The notes under the pieces: generated by a model
Told to the model about the DNA's origin: nothing
Databases searched by the model: none
The model's input: only the letters and a program-made list of their open reading frames with translations
In this document: positions 6,874-14,926 of the stretch, piece by piece
How positions within the stretch are numbered: position 1 is the first letter of the stretch
Layout of the letters: every line of letters begins with the position of its first letter
Assembly (NCBI GenBank): GCA_012719075.1
Contig: JAAYBB010000015.1
Location: forward strand, 1 to 38,112
DNA from: Clostridiales bacterium
GTDB taxonomy: Bacteria > Bacillota > Clostridia > Oscillospirales > Feifaniaceae
Direction: 5' to 3'
DNA length: 38,112 bases
Program-made: the position numbers and the translations under genes

Positions 6874-8538
6874 ATGAAGAGGTTCTTTCGCCGTCTGCGC
6901 CTGCGCAGCAAGCTCTACAGCCTGACCTGCCTGATGGCGGTGGTCTTCGTCGGGCTGTTCGGCCTGATCTACACCACCTACTATGACAAGTTCATCCTCA
7001 AGCAGCGGCAGGAGCAATTGCTCAAGGCCTTTGTGCAGCTGGAAAAGAGCTATGACGGCTCCATTGCCGGCAGCAGCGAGGCGCTGAGCCGCCTCGAGAT
7101 GCAGTACGGGCTGCGCATGATGATTTTGAGCAGCAACGGCTATCAGGTCAAGTACAGCTCGCTGTTCCCGGACCAGATCAGCCGCATCCTGCTGAGCTAC
7201 CGGCCCATCGACAAGCTGCGGCGGGTCTTTGAGATCATGTTCAGCGCCTACGGCAGCGACATCGTGCTCGAGACCAACCGCTTTGCGGAGTACGACCCCT
7301 CCCGCCCGCCGGGCGAGGACAACCGCGACTACGTGCTGTTCACGCTGCGCGAGACCTCGACCGGCGTGGAGTTCATCGGCCTGCTGGGCACGCTGCCCAT
7401 GCCCGACAACAGCCGCGAAATGGTGCTGATGCAGCTGCCCACCCCCTTTATCAAGTCCTCCAACCAGCTGACCACCGGCTTTTTGCTGCTGACGGCGCTG
7501 GGGGTGCTGCCGGTCACGCTGCTGATCTTTTTCGTGTTCACGCGCAAGTTCACGCAGCCCATCCTGGAAATCCACCAGATTGCCGAGCACATGGCCGAGC
7601 TGGACTTCTCCCACCGCTACGGCGGCACCGCCGAGGACGAGGTGGGCGCGCTGGGGCAGAGCATCAACCGGCTGTCCGGCCACCTCGAGCAGACCATCTC
7701 CGACCTCAAGTACTCCAACCGGCTGCTCGAGGAGGAGATCGCCAAGGCCCGCCACCTGGTCGAGGCGCGCAAGGCGCTGCTCATCAACGTCTCGCACGAG
7801 CTCAAGACCCCGCTGGCGCTGATCCAGGGCTATGCCGAGGGGCTGCGCATCAACCTCAACAACGACGACGAGAGCCGCGAGTTCTACTGCAGCGTGATCG
7901 AGGAGGAGGCCCGCCACATGAGCAACCTCGTGGGGGATTTGCTCTCGGTCTCGCGCATCGAGGCCGGCGCCACCCGCGTCGACCGCGAGGCCTTCCGGCT
8001 CGAGGAGCTGGTCGAGGAGACGGTCGCCCGCATTCGGCCGATGGCCCAGGAGCGCCGCATCAAAATGGACATCACGCCGCCCGAGCAGACCGTCTACGCC
8101 GACCGCGACATGATGCGGCAGGCGCTCGACAACTACCTCTCCAACGCCTACGACCACACGCCGGGCGGCGGCGTCATCCGCCTGTCGGGCGAGCTGGTGG
8201 GCCCCTATGTCCGGGTGCTGGTCTTCAACAGCGGCAGCCACATCGACGAGCAGGAGATGCCAAACATCTGGCAGAGCTTTTACAAGCTGGACAAGGCCCG
8301 CACACGCTCGCTCGGGGGCACCGGCATCGGCCTGTCCATCGTCAAGGCGGTCATGGAGGCCCACCACTGCGACTACGGCGTGTACAACACGACCGAGGGC
8401 GTGGTGTTCTGGTGCGACATCCCGCTGGTGCAGACGCTGCCGGCCGGCGCGGCGCCGGAGGAGGCGGAGGGGCAGGCGCCGGGCGCCGGCCTTGGGCCGG
8501 AGCTGGGGTCGATCTATTTAAAGGACGAGGGCCACTGA
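6874..8538 (+). CDS. Sensor histidine kinase
   Basis: Membrane sensor kinase partner of the preceding response regulator. The 554-residue protein has TM1 (about 15-35), an extracytoplasmic domain of about 165 residues, TM2 (about 201-222), a HAMP linker (about 223-277), and HisKA with His308 in NVSHELKTPLALI. The HATPase domain has the N box around Asn420-Asn424 (NYLSNAYDHT) and the G2 loop GGTGIGLSIVK (481-491). A Gly/Ala/Glu-rich tail (about 515-554) follows the kinase core. The layout is HPK1-type, like PhoR or WalK without a PAS domain. The signal is unknown and the sensor domain shows no motif I recognise. Confidence 0.93.
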   Translation: MKRFFRRLRLRSKLYSLTCLMAVVFVGLFGLIYTTYYDKFILKQRQEQLLKAFVQLEKSYDGSIAGSSEALSRLEMQYGLRMMILSSNGYQVKYSSLFPDQISRILLSYRPIDKLRRVFEIMFSAYGSDIVLETNRFAEYDPSRPPGEDNRDYVLFTLRETSTGVEFIGLLGTLPMPDNSREMVLMQLPTPFIKSSNQLTTGFLLLTALGVLPVTLLIFFVFTRKFTQPILEIHQIAEHMAELDFSHRYGGTAEDEVGALGQSINRLSGHLEQTISDLKYSNRLLEEEIAKARHLVEARKALLINVSHELKTPLALIQGYAEGLRINLNNDDESREFYCSVIEEEARHMSNLVGDLLSVSRIEAGATRVDREAFRLEELVEETVARIRPMAQERRIKMDITPPEQTVYADRDMMRQALDNYLSNAYDHTPGGGVIRLSGELVGPYVRVLVFNSGSHIDEQEMPNIWQSFYKLDKARTRSLGGTGIGLSIVKAVMEAHHCDYGVYNTTEGVVFWCDIPLVQTLPAGAAPEEAEGQAPGAGLGPELGSIYLKDEGH

Positions 8539-8607
8539 GCCTGTCTCTGCGCCCGGTCCGACGACCGATCATCAACCGATTATCCGCTGTATGGGAGGGA
8601 CTGTGTA

Positions 8608-8967
8608 ATGAAGAAGAAGTACGTCATCGAGCTGGGCACCGGCGTGGACATGCACGGCGGCGACATGACCAAGGCGGCCCAGCGCGCGCTGCGCGACGCC
8701 GTGAGCCACGGCAGCCTGGCCGGCCTGCGGGACCTGGCCGGCGTGACCGACTTTTTAAAGCAGGTCTCGCTCGAGGTGCTGCTGGCCGTGCCGCAGCCCG
8801 AGGCGCTGGACGTGGATGAGGCCATCGCGGGCCTGCCGCCCTATGAGCAGATCGAGGTCAAGGTGGTGCAGGGCGGCCTCTACCTGCCGAACGAGAGCCT
8901 CACGGGCGGCCGCGGCGACCCCATCACCGTGGCCTGCGCCGCCGTCACCGTGCTGGTGGAGGTGTAG
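8608..8967 (+). CDS. Lin0512 family protein
   Basis: A 119-residue protein that I recognise as the Lin0512 family, conserved small proteins of unknown function. The family-like N-terminus is KKKYVIELGTGVDMHGGD, followed by TKAAQRALRDAV. The C-terminus has YEQIEVKVVQGGL and a short hydrophobic strand. There is no signal peptide, so it is likely cytosolic. GGGAGG lies 10-15 bases before the ATG. It follows the histidine kinase by 69 bases on the same strand and a strong terminator lies behind it, so it may be the last gene of the two-component transcript. Confidence 0.75.
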   Translation: MKKKYVIELGTGVDMHGGDMTKAAQRALRDAVSHGSLAGLRDLAGVTDFLKQVSLEVLLAVPQPEALDVDEAIAGLPPYEQIEVKVVQGGLYLPNESLTGGRGDPITVACAAVTVLVEV

Positions 8968-8992
8968 GGGGCGCGGGCGGTTTGCCGCCGAT

Positions 8993-9037
8993 AAAAGGGA
9001 ATCCCACAGGCGCTTTGCATCTGTGGGATTCCCTTTT
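8993..9037 (+). terminator. Strong intrinsic terminator
   Basis: A perfect 17-bp stem: 8993-9009 (AAAAGGGAATCCCACAG) pairs with 9021-9037, around an 11-base loop. The stem ends in TTTT. The A/T ends make it usable in both directions. It closes the two-component/Lin0512 transcript. Confidence 0.9.
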
Positions 9038-9142
9038 ATGTGTGTCGGGCGCCGGCAGGCCCTAGAGCAGGACCTCCAGCGTAAATGTCCAGCTTCTCGC
9101 GTGCCCCATCGTTAAAAAATGCATTTTGTCGCTTAGATTAAT

Positions 9143-9610
9143 CTATTGTCCATCGGGTTGCGTTTCGGAATGGGCAATGCGATCCACCGTGTTTTCTGGA
9201 GCGGTTTTCGTAAACACCTGCCCAAGTTGACTGAAAATGAGCGAGGATGGAAGCAAAAACACCCCAGCCTCGCTAAATACAAAGTACTGAATGGGCGCGA
9301 TCAATCTGGAGGTCGACTGAATGCCGTACGGAAGAAGAAAGGTAAAAAGCAGACCAGCCAACAAAAGGATCAGCCCAAGCACAAGCGAAAAAATGGCGAA
9401 AGGCCGGCTGTTTCCCCCAATTTCACGTAAAAGCATGGTACAGGCGCCGCTCAAAATAAAGAAGAGGGGCCAGGCAAACTTCATAGGGAGACGGAGAGAA
9501 GACAGATCGAAAGGATCAGCAAAATAAAATTTATATTTTCCCCATAACAGCAACAACTGAATCAACAGCACCGGCACCAACAACAGGCAGGCCCGCTTCC
9601 TTGCCGTCAT
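9143..9610 (-). CDS. Hypothetical multi-pass membrane protein, AT-richer than its neighbours
   Basis: A 155-residue protein with about four hydrophobic segments (near 8-24, 42-62, 70-94 and 108-128 from the chosen start). No family is recognised. The ATG at 9610 is chosen because AAAGGGTG precedes it. A longer frame opens at 9664, but that codon overlaps the likely -10 box. The gene and its flanks are clearly more AT-rich than the 65-70% GC neighbours and use A/T-ending codons, which suggests recent acquisition or relaxed constraint. It is a lone minus-strand gene between two terminators. Confidence 0.6.
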   Translation of the reverse strand: MTARKRACLLLVPVLLIQLLLLWGKYKFYFADPFDLSSLRLPMKFAWPLFFILSGACTMLLREIGGNSRPFAIFSLVLGLILLLAGLLFTFLLPYGIQSTSRLIAPIQYFVFSEAGVFLLPSSLIFSQLGQVFTKTAPENTVDRIAHSETQPDGQ

Positions 9611-9659
9611 CTCTATACACCCTTTCTGTTTCTTCAAACGAAAATTAGTGAATATAGTT

Positions 9660-9689
9660 AACATATCACAATGAATGAATATGCGTCAA
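9660..9689 (-). promoter_or_regulatory. Probable promoter of the membrane protein gene
   Basis: The minus strand shows -35 TTGACG (9684-9689), an 18-bp spacer and -10 TATGTT (9660-9665). The -10 is weak. Confidence 0.4.
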
Positions 9690-9766
9690 CCGGCATAACC
9701 CCCAAAAAATGCTTTCCCAAACTGGAACGCATCGCCAAATCCAACCCCAAGACCGCTCAAAACAAC

Positions 9767-9796
9767 GGGGTTCCCCATCGAAAGACGGGGAACCCC
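9767..9796 (-). terminator. Terminator-like hairpin below the peptidase cluster
   Basis: GGGGTTCCCC (9767-9776) pairs with GGGGAACCCC (9787-9796) around a 10-base loop. On the minus strand GTTGTTTTG follows. It lies about 230 bases past the M20 peptidase stop and would end the long peptide-utilisation transcript. Confidence 0.6.
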
Positions 9797-9843
9797 TGTT
9801 ATCCTGTCGGCCGTACGTCAGTTGTCTACACAGGTATGCGCTG

Positions 9844-9886
9844 TGCCAGGGCCGGCGCCATTCTGCCGAACAACACCGGTCCGATC
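9844..9886. repeat. Dispersed intergenic repeat, copy 1
   Basis: This 43-bp stretch matches 21627-21669 at roughly 80-85% of positions (shared core TGCCAGGGCCGGCGCC, then TCTGCCGAAC). Both copies lie in non-coding DNA downstream of minus-strand genes. Confidence 0.6.
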
Positions 9887-10074
9887 AGCCATATTCGCCG
9901 TTGGCAGGACAGCGTTTCTGAAGCCGGCGCGCTCATTCCGGCTGCACTGCGTTCTCCCGCCCCAGGGCGGCAGCACTTTTAACCGTGTCCGCCAATGTCA
10001 GAACAGCAGTTCTGCCGCCGGCGCGCTCACTCCGGCTGCGCGGCATCCTCCCGCCCCAGGGCGGCCAGGACTTT
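9887..10074. repeat. 94-bp tandem duplication covering the M20 peptidase 3' end
   Basis: Positions 9887-9980 repeat 9981-10074 with a period of exactly 94 bp and about 75% identity. The right-hand unit is the last 15 codons and stop of the M20 peptidase plus its downstream sequence. The left-hand unit is a non-functional copy. Confidence 0.75.
9933..9979 (-). pseudogene. Duplicated C-terminal tail of the M20 peptidase
   Basis: Read on the minus strand, the left unit of the 94-bp duplication gives KSAAALGRENAVQPE-stop. The intact gene ends KVLAALGREDAAQPE-stop. There is no start or ribosome site, so it is a remnant. Confidence 0.7.
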
Positions 10075-11394
10075 GCAGGTCAGCTCAATGCCGCGCAGGT
10101 ATTCCTGAATGCTCAGGTGCTCGTTGGGCGCGTGGTTGTCCGAGTCGGGGTCCGACCACCGGACCTGAATGGCCGGAAGCCCCATGATCTTGGTCCACAG
10201 GAAGTCCGGTGCCGTGGAGGGGCGGCAGGGGTAGATCACATAGTCCCCGTAGACCTCCCTGGTCACCTCGGCGATGACGGGGACATAGGCGTTCTCCACC
10301 GGCGTCTTGGAGGGCGGGACGCCGCCCGTTTTCACCGCCTCCACCTGGCCGTAGCCCAGTTCGCCGATGTACCGCTTTACCTTTTCAAAGATGTCGTCCG
10401 GGTCCTGGCCCTCCACGAGGCGGATGTCAAGGGAGGCCGTCGCCCGGCTCGTGACCACGTTGGCCCCGTCGCCCGAGTGCAGCTGCTTGAGGTTGAAGGT
10501 GGGCGTGGTGTTCAGATGAACATAGCAGCCCAGCTCGGCCGGATAAACTGGTTTAACGCCGTAGATCGCCTCGATCTCCTGATCGATCGGGGGGAGCGCG
10601 TTTAAGATGTCCAGCTCCTGCTGCGTGGGCGGGACGATGCCGTCATAGAACCCCGGCACATGCACCCGGTCGCCGGTCTTCAGCTTGCTAAGGAGCTCCA
10701 CCATCTGCCAGGCCGCGCTCGGCAGCAGCGGCGCGTAGCGCGAATGGGCGTCCTTGCAAAGCGTCGTCAGCGTCAGCGCGATCGCGACATTGCCCTTGGC
10801 GCCCAGCGAGATGATCGGGATGTTCTTTTCGTTCTTGGGCCCGTCGCTGAAAAACACCAGGTCGGCGTCCAACAGCGCCCGGTTTTCGCGCAAAAAGTCC
10901 TCGAGCCCGCGGCTCCCCGACTCTTCACAGCCCTCGAAGAGAAACTTGACGTTGACGGGCAGCTCGCCGTACTCGCGCAGCCAGAACTCAAAGGCCTTTA
11001 CATGCGCCATCAGCGGCGACTTGTTGTCGGCGGAGCCCCGGGCGTAGACCTTGCCGTCGATGACGGTCGGCGTAAAGGGCGGCGTTTTCCACAGCTCCAG
11101 GTTTCCGACGGGCACGACGTCATAGTGCGCATAGATCAGCACGGTCCGCTTTGCGGGGTCGTGGCCGTGCTGGGCAAACAGCACCGGGTAGGGCTTGACC
11201 GGATAGACCGTCGGCTCAAGCCCGGCGGCGCGCATTTTATCCGCGATCTTCCGGCAGCAGTCCTCAACGCCTTCGCCGGTCGCGCTGATGCTGGGCTGCG
11301 CCACGATGTCCAGCCAGTCTTCGATCCAGCGCTCGCCGTCGCGGTGAAGCGCCTCTTTGATCCTGCAATCGAGGGCGTGTTTATCCACCAGCAT
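10027..11394 (-). CDS. M20 family metallopeptidase (dipeptidase-like)
   Basis: Zinc-dependent M20 peptidase, probably cytoplasmic and acting on di- or short peptides brought in by the adjacent transporter. In the 455-residue protein the expected metal site is complete: His90 and Asp92 in AHYDVVP, bridging Asp123 in GSADNK, the Glu pair 157/158 in EGCEESGS, Asp184 in FFSDG, and a late His in DNHAPNEH. An M20 dimerisation domain occupies the middle. GGGAGGA before ATG 11394 fixes the start; the upstream TTG would overlap that site. It lies 45 bases behind the M28-like gene and is the last gene of the cluster. The exact specificity (CNDP-like dipeptidase or another M20) cannot be read from sequence. 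Confidence 0.92.
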   Translation of the reverse strand: MLVDKHALDCRIKEALHRDGERWIEDWLDIVAQPSISATGEGVEDCCRKIADKMRAAGLEPTVYPVKPYPVLFAQHGHDPAKRTVLIYAHYDVVPVGNLELWKTPPFTPTVIDGKVYARGSADNKSPLMAHVKAFEFWLREYGELPVNVKFLFEGCEESGSRGLEDFLRENRALLDADLVFFSDGPKNEKNIPIISLGAKGNVAIALTLTTLCKDAHSRYAPLLPSAAWQMVELLSKLKTGDRVHVPGFYDGIVPPTQQELDILNALPPIDQEIEAIYGVKPVYPAELGCYVHLNTTPTFNLKQLHSGDGANVVTSRATASLDIRLVEGQDPDDIFEKVKRYIGELGYGQVEAVKTGGVPPSKTPVENAYVPVIAEVTREVYGDYVIYPCRPSTAPDFLWTKIMGLPAIQVRWSDPDSDNHAPNEHLSIQEYLRGIELTCKVLAALGREDAAQPE

Positions 11395-11439
11395 CGCATG
11401 TCCTCCCAAGGTTTTTTCAAAAAAGGGCGGACGGCCGTC

Positions 11440-13143
11440 TCACCGCTGTTCGGCCAGGTACCCGTTTACAAGGCTCAGCGCGCGGTCAAAGCTGTCGATG
11501 ACAAAGTTTCGCCTGTGGCCAAGTTCCGTCAGAATATCATAGCTCTCCGCGCTGCCCGCCGGGGTCTTGACCAGCTCGTCGATCAGCTTCAGCGAGGGCA
11601 TGGGCGGCTGCGGAATCGCGGTGTCGTTTTCGTAGAGGTTGCCCGTGGTGTAGTTGAGCGGCACCAGGATGCGCCCCAGCGCCATCTGCAGGCGGTTGAA
11701 GGCGTCGATGTCGGCCGGCGCCTGCGCATAGAGCCCGGAGGTCGCCTCGGCCAGGGCCTGCGCCTGGGCCTGCGGCAGCGACAGGTCAAAGCGGTCCCCC
11801 GCGCGCTCAATCCAGTACTGGACCAGCGTCTGAAGCTCCTTTGCCGCCTTGCAGAAGTTGAGCGGGATGGCGGGCTGCGTCAGGACATACAGGGCAAAGG
11901 AGATGAAGATCTTCGCGTCGCGCAGGAAGAAGTCGGGGTCCACCTTGTCGACCGTGTCCTCGGCGGTGTGCCACCACCAGCCAAAGTCAAAGGCGCCCGA
12001 GCGGGTCTGTGCCAGCTTGTTTTCGGGGTTTTCCGGCCTGGGCTGCTTGGAGAAGGAGGAGAAGGCGCTGGACACGCCGTGGATGTAATAGGACTGGTCC
12101 CCGTTGCGTCCGCAGCGGCCGCCGCCAAAGTCGATGCCGGTGTGGGCTTTGATGAACGCGGCGGCGACGTCTTTGATCTCGGGCATGATGATCGAGCGGG
12201 TCAGGTCGGTGGCGCCCACGCCGCCGATGATGTCCGCATTGATGTTGAGCACGCAGTGCTTGTGCAAGTTCAGCCAGTCGTTGTCGGCGTGCCAGGCGGA
12301 GCCCGCGTAGCGGCCGTGGGAGTGGCCGGAGTAAAACGCCAGCTTGAGGTTGCGCTTCATTTCGTCCCGGTGCATCGAGGCGATGAGCGCGGCCTCGATC
12401 TGGATGCAGTTGGCGGTGCCGTTGTCGGTGGCGCCCACATACCAGGAGTCGAGGTGCCCCGAGAACAGGACAAAGTCGTCGGTCGGTTCATTCGCCCGGA
12501 TGTCGGCGAACAGGAGGGGGATTTTGCGCCAGCCCGTATCGACCACGGTGGTCAGGTGGGCGTCGACGAGCTGTGTTTGGGCGATGTGGACAATCTCCTC
12601 ATGCAGCTGCTGCGTGACCGAGACGTAGGGGATGTCCGGAATCAGGTCCCTGGTCGTCGGCGTGGGAGAGCCCCAGGCGTTGGAGATGATCTTCTCGTGG
12701 ATGTACTCGCCCGGGCAGCCGACCACGCCGCGCGCGCCCGCCTTCCAGGCCTTGTGGATTTTGTGAAAGTCTGCAGCGCCGCCCAGCACCACGATCTTGC
12801 CGCGGCACAGCTCGGCGGTGATCGCCTCCGGCTCGCCCCCGGCATAGACCAGCTGCCCAACCACGCCCTCGGGAGGGGTGCTCTTGGCCATGGAAGCCGT
12901 ATGGCAGGCATAGTCCCGGCCGTTGACCACGAGCTTTCCGGAGACGGGGAGGCTGATGTAGGCGTCGTGAAAGATCAGCTGCGTCTCCGCGCCGACCGCT
13001 TTCAGCTGCTTCTCCACATAGTGAAAGGCCTTGAGCTCCTCGGCCGTGCCGGAGAGCCGCTCCCACTGGCAAATCGCATACAGGTCGTTCATCAGCCGGT
13101 CCTTGGAAACCGGATAATGCATGTGTTTTTCGATGTTTTCCAT
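11440..13143 (-). CDS. M28-like peptidase with PA insert and atypical metal site
   Basis: A 567-residue protein of the M28 aminopeptidase fold. An N-terminal region and a protease-associated-like segment (about 93-145) precede the peptidase core. Expected M28 ligands are present: His230 (SGHLDSW), Asp240 (TDNGTAN), Asp303 (NADIIG) and His392 (WHTAEDTVDKVD). Where M28 enzymes carry the catalytic/ligand Glu-Glu pair, this protein has YSGHSHGRYAGS with His274 and His276. It may be a separate subfamily with altered chemistry or even inactive. There is no signal peptide, so it is likely cytosolic. ATG 13143 is preceded by AGGAGG. It sits between the binding-protein and M20 genes, which supports a role in peptide breakdown. 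Confidence 0.85.
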   Translation of the reverse strand: MENIEKHMHYPVSKDRLMNDLYAICQWERLSGTAEELKAFHYVEKQLKAVGAETQLIFHDAYISLPVSGKLVVNGRDYACHTASMAKSTPPEGVVGQLVYAGGEPEAITAELCRGKIVVLGGAADFHKIHKAWKAGARGVVGCPGEYIHEKIISNAWGSPTPTTRDLIPDIPYVSVTQQLHEEIVHIAQTQLVDAHLTTVVDTGWRKIPLLFADIRANEPTDDFVLFSGHLDSWYVGATDNGTANCIQIEAALIASMHRDEMKRNLKLAFYSGHSHGRYAGSAWHADNDWLNLHKHCVLNINADIIGGVGATDLTRSIIMPEIKDVAAAFIKAHTGIDFGGGRCGRNGDQSYYIHGVSSAFSSFSKQPRPENPENKLAQTRSGAFDFGWWWHTAEDTVDKVDPDFFLRDAKIFISFALYVLTQPAIPLNFCKAAKELQTLVQYWIERAGDRFDLSLPQAQAQALAEATSGLYAQAPADIDAFNRLQMALGRILVPLNYTTGNLYENDTAIPQPPMPSLKLIDELVKTPAGSAESYDILTELGHRRNFVIDSFDRALSLVNGYLAEQR

Positions 13144-13179
13144 CTGAAAACCCCTCCTGAAAGCCCGCTTTGGGCAAAC

Positions 13180-13267
13180 TTCAAGCGAAGAGGCGACGTT
13201 GACACGCCTCTTCACTTGAAGGGGCTGCGGACACCCGCTTCCTTGCGGTTCCGCCCGCAGCCCCTTC
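13180..13267. other. Two strong intercistronic hairpins
   Basis: TTCAAGCGAAGAGGCG (13180-13195) pairs with 13205-13220 with one mismatch. GAAGGGGCTGCGG (13218-13230) pairs perfectly with 13255-13267. Neither has a T run, and the genes on both sides are co-directional. They may protect the binding-protein mRNA or reduce read-through into the peptidase genes. Confidence 0.7.
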
Positions 13268-13285
13268 GTCTTCAACGGACCGGTG

Positions 13286-13313
13286 GTGCTAGTGTATTAG
13301 TGCTAGTGTGTTA
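13286..13313. repeat. Two 14-bp tandem repeats over the binding-protein stop codon
   Basis: GTGCTAGTGTATTA (13286-13299) is followed directly by GTGCTAGTGTGTTA (13300-13313). The second unit includes the stop codon of the gene at 13311. Confidence 0.7.
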
Positions 13314-14876
13314 TTTGTAGCAGACGACGTCGCTGCCGAAGACGTGGATGCCGTCGCCGCGCGGAATAAAGCCCTCGACATTCGCGCTGAGTCCGACCAG
13401 GATCTCATCGAAGTACAGCGGCAGGCTGGGCATTTCGTCGCGGATGATGCCGTACAGCTCGGTGTACAGGTCGTGGGACGCCTGGACGTCGACAATGGCG
13501 CGGCCCTGCATCATGAGCTCGTCGGCGCGGGGGTGGTTCCAGTAGGACTTGTTGCTGGCCGAGGTGGAGTACAGCAGGTTGTACAGCGTAAACCGGGCGT
13601 CTCCGGTCAGGCTGTTCATGAACCGGACGCTCATGTCGAAGTTGTCCTTGTCGTTGGCCTCGCGGGACTGCAGCGCCGAGGACTCCATCGCCTCGATGTT
13701 CAGCGTGATGCCGACTTTGTCGAGGTCGGCCTGGATGATCTGCGCATACTGCATCCACACGTTGCTGGTGTCGAGCCAGAGGTTGATCGAGAAGCCGCCG
13801 CCCGGATAGCCGGCCTCGGTCAGCAGGGCCCTTGCCTTCTCGAGGTCCTGCGGGCGCTCCTCAACGGCCTGGTAACCGACGTTGGCCGGGCTGACGATGT
13901 TGTATGCGGCGGTGCCGTAGCCATAGAGGACGTTGTCGACCAGCAGCTGCTTGTCGATGCAGGCCTCAATGGCCTGGCGGACCAGCTTGTTGCCGATGGG
14001 CCCCTTGGACAGGGTGTTGTAGTTGGCGAGGTAGCACTTTGTGCCGGGGGTGGTCGCCATCTTGAGGGCGTCGTTGGCCTCGACCTTGGCGACGTCGTTG
14101 GGCAGGATCTCGTAGGCGATGTCCACTTCGCCGGTCTCGAGCAGGATGGTCCGCTGGGCGTTCTCGGTCACGATCATCATGTCGAGATTCTTGGTCTTCG
14201 GAGCGCCGCGCCAGCAGTCTTCAAAGGCCTCGAGCTGCGCGCCCTCGCCGGAGGTGTATTTGACCAGCTTGTAGCGTCCGGTGCCGATCGGGTTGGAGCC
14301 GAAGTTCTTCTCGTCGGCGGAGGCCGCGGCCTTGCTGACGATCGAGAAGGGGGTGATGGTCAGCGCGGGCAGCATCGGGGCGTAGGGCTCATGGGTGTTG
14401 ATGACCACGGTGTACTCGTCGACAATGTCGACCGACTCCATCCAGGTGGCGTTGTAGCCGACCTGGGGGGAGGCCATGCAGCGCTCCATTGAGTACTTGA
14501 CGTCCTCGGCCGTCATCTCGTTTCCGTCTTGGAACAGCACGCCCTGGCGCAGCTTGAACTGCACCGACGTGTCGGACAGGTACTCCCACTCGGTCGCGAG
14601 GCAGGGCAGGATGGTGGAGCCGATGCCGCCCTGGGGGTCCCACTCGACCAGCGTGTCAAAAATCTGCTGGGAGATGATGCAGGCGCGCATCTCCTTGCCC
14701 ACGTGGGGGTCGATGGAGGTGATGTCATACGCCAGCGCAATGTTGATGGTGTCCTTGATTTCGCGCTCCTGCGCGTCGTCCGAAGGCGGGGCGGGCGGCG
14801 GGTCCTTTTTTGTGCAACCGGTCGGTATCGCGATCAGCATCGCAGCGGCGAGTAGGGCTACCAGCATCCTCTTCAT
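13311..14876 (-). CDS. Oligopeptide ABC transporter substrate-binding lipoprotein (family 5)
   Basis: Extracellular solute-binding protein that captures peptides for the DppB/C/D/F-type transporter encoded upstream. The 521-residue precursor has a lipoprotein signal, MKRMLVALLAAAMLIAIPTGC, with the lipidated cysteine at 21 and a Lys/Pro-rich spacer. The mature part is an SBP_bac_5 domain: INIALAYDITSIDPH near its start, GTGRYKLVKYTSGE in the middle, and a region before the C-terminus typical of the DppA/OppA fold. AAAGGAG precedes ATG 14876. It is the fifth gene of the operon. Nickel-binding NikA relatives share this fold, but the neighbouring peptidases favour peptides. Confidence 0.92.
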   Translation of the reverse strand: MKRMLVALLAAAMLIAIPTGCTKKDPPPAPPSDDAQEREIKDTINIALAYDITSIDPHVGKEMRACIISQQIFDTLVEWDPQGGIGSTILPCLATEWEYLSDTSVQFKLRQGVLFQDGNEMTAEDVKYSMERCMASPQVGYNATWMESVDIVDEYTVVINTHEPYAPMLPALTITPFSIVSKAAASADEKNFGSNPIGTGRYKLVKYTSGEGAQLEAFEDCWRGAPKTKNLDMMIVTENAQRTILLETGEVDIAYEILPNDVAKVEANDALKMATTPGTKCYLANYNTLSKGPIGNKLVRQAIEACIDKQLLVDNVLYGYGTAAYNIVSPANVGYQAVEERPQDLEKARALLTEAGYPGGGFSINLWLDTSNVWMQYAQIIQADLDKVGITLNIEAMESSALQSREANDKDNFDMSVRFMNSLTGDARFTLYNLLYSTSASNKSYWNHPRADELMMQGRAIVDVQASHDLYTELYGIIRDEMPSLPLYFDEILVGLSANVEGFIPRGDGIHVFGSDVVCYK

Positions 14877-14926
14877 GGCTTTTCTCTCCTTTTTTCATAG
14901 CGGTTTGCGCAGCTTATCTTTTGGGG

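Noticed and set aside
9061-9108. Possible gene remnant on the minus strand (reads ARSWTFTLEVLL-stop)
   Set aside because: It reads plausibly as a protein tail, but 12 codons without a start, ribosome site or homologue to compare are too little support.
10660-13320. 886-codon plus-strand frame over the two peptidase genes
   Set aside because: It spans two unrelated minus-strand genes and their gap and has the Arg/Gly/Val/Gln composition of a shadow frame.
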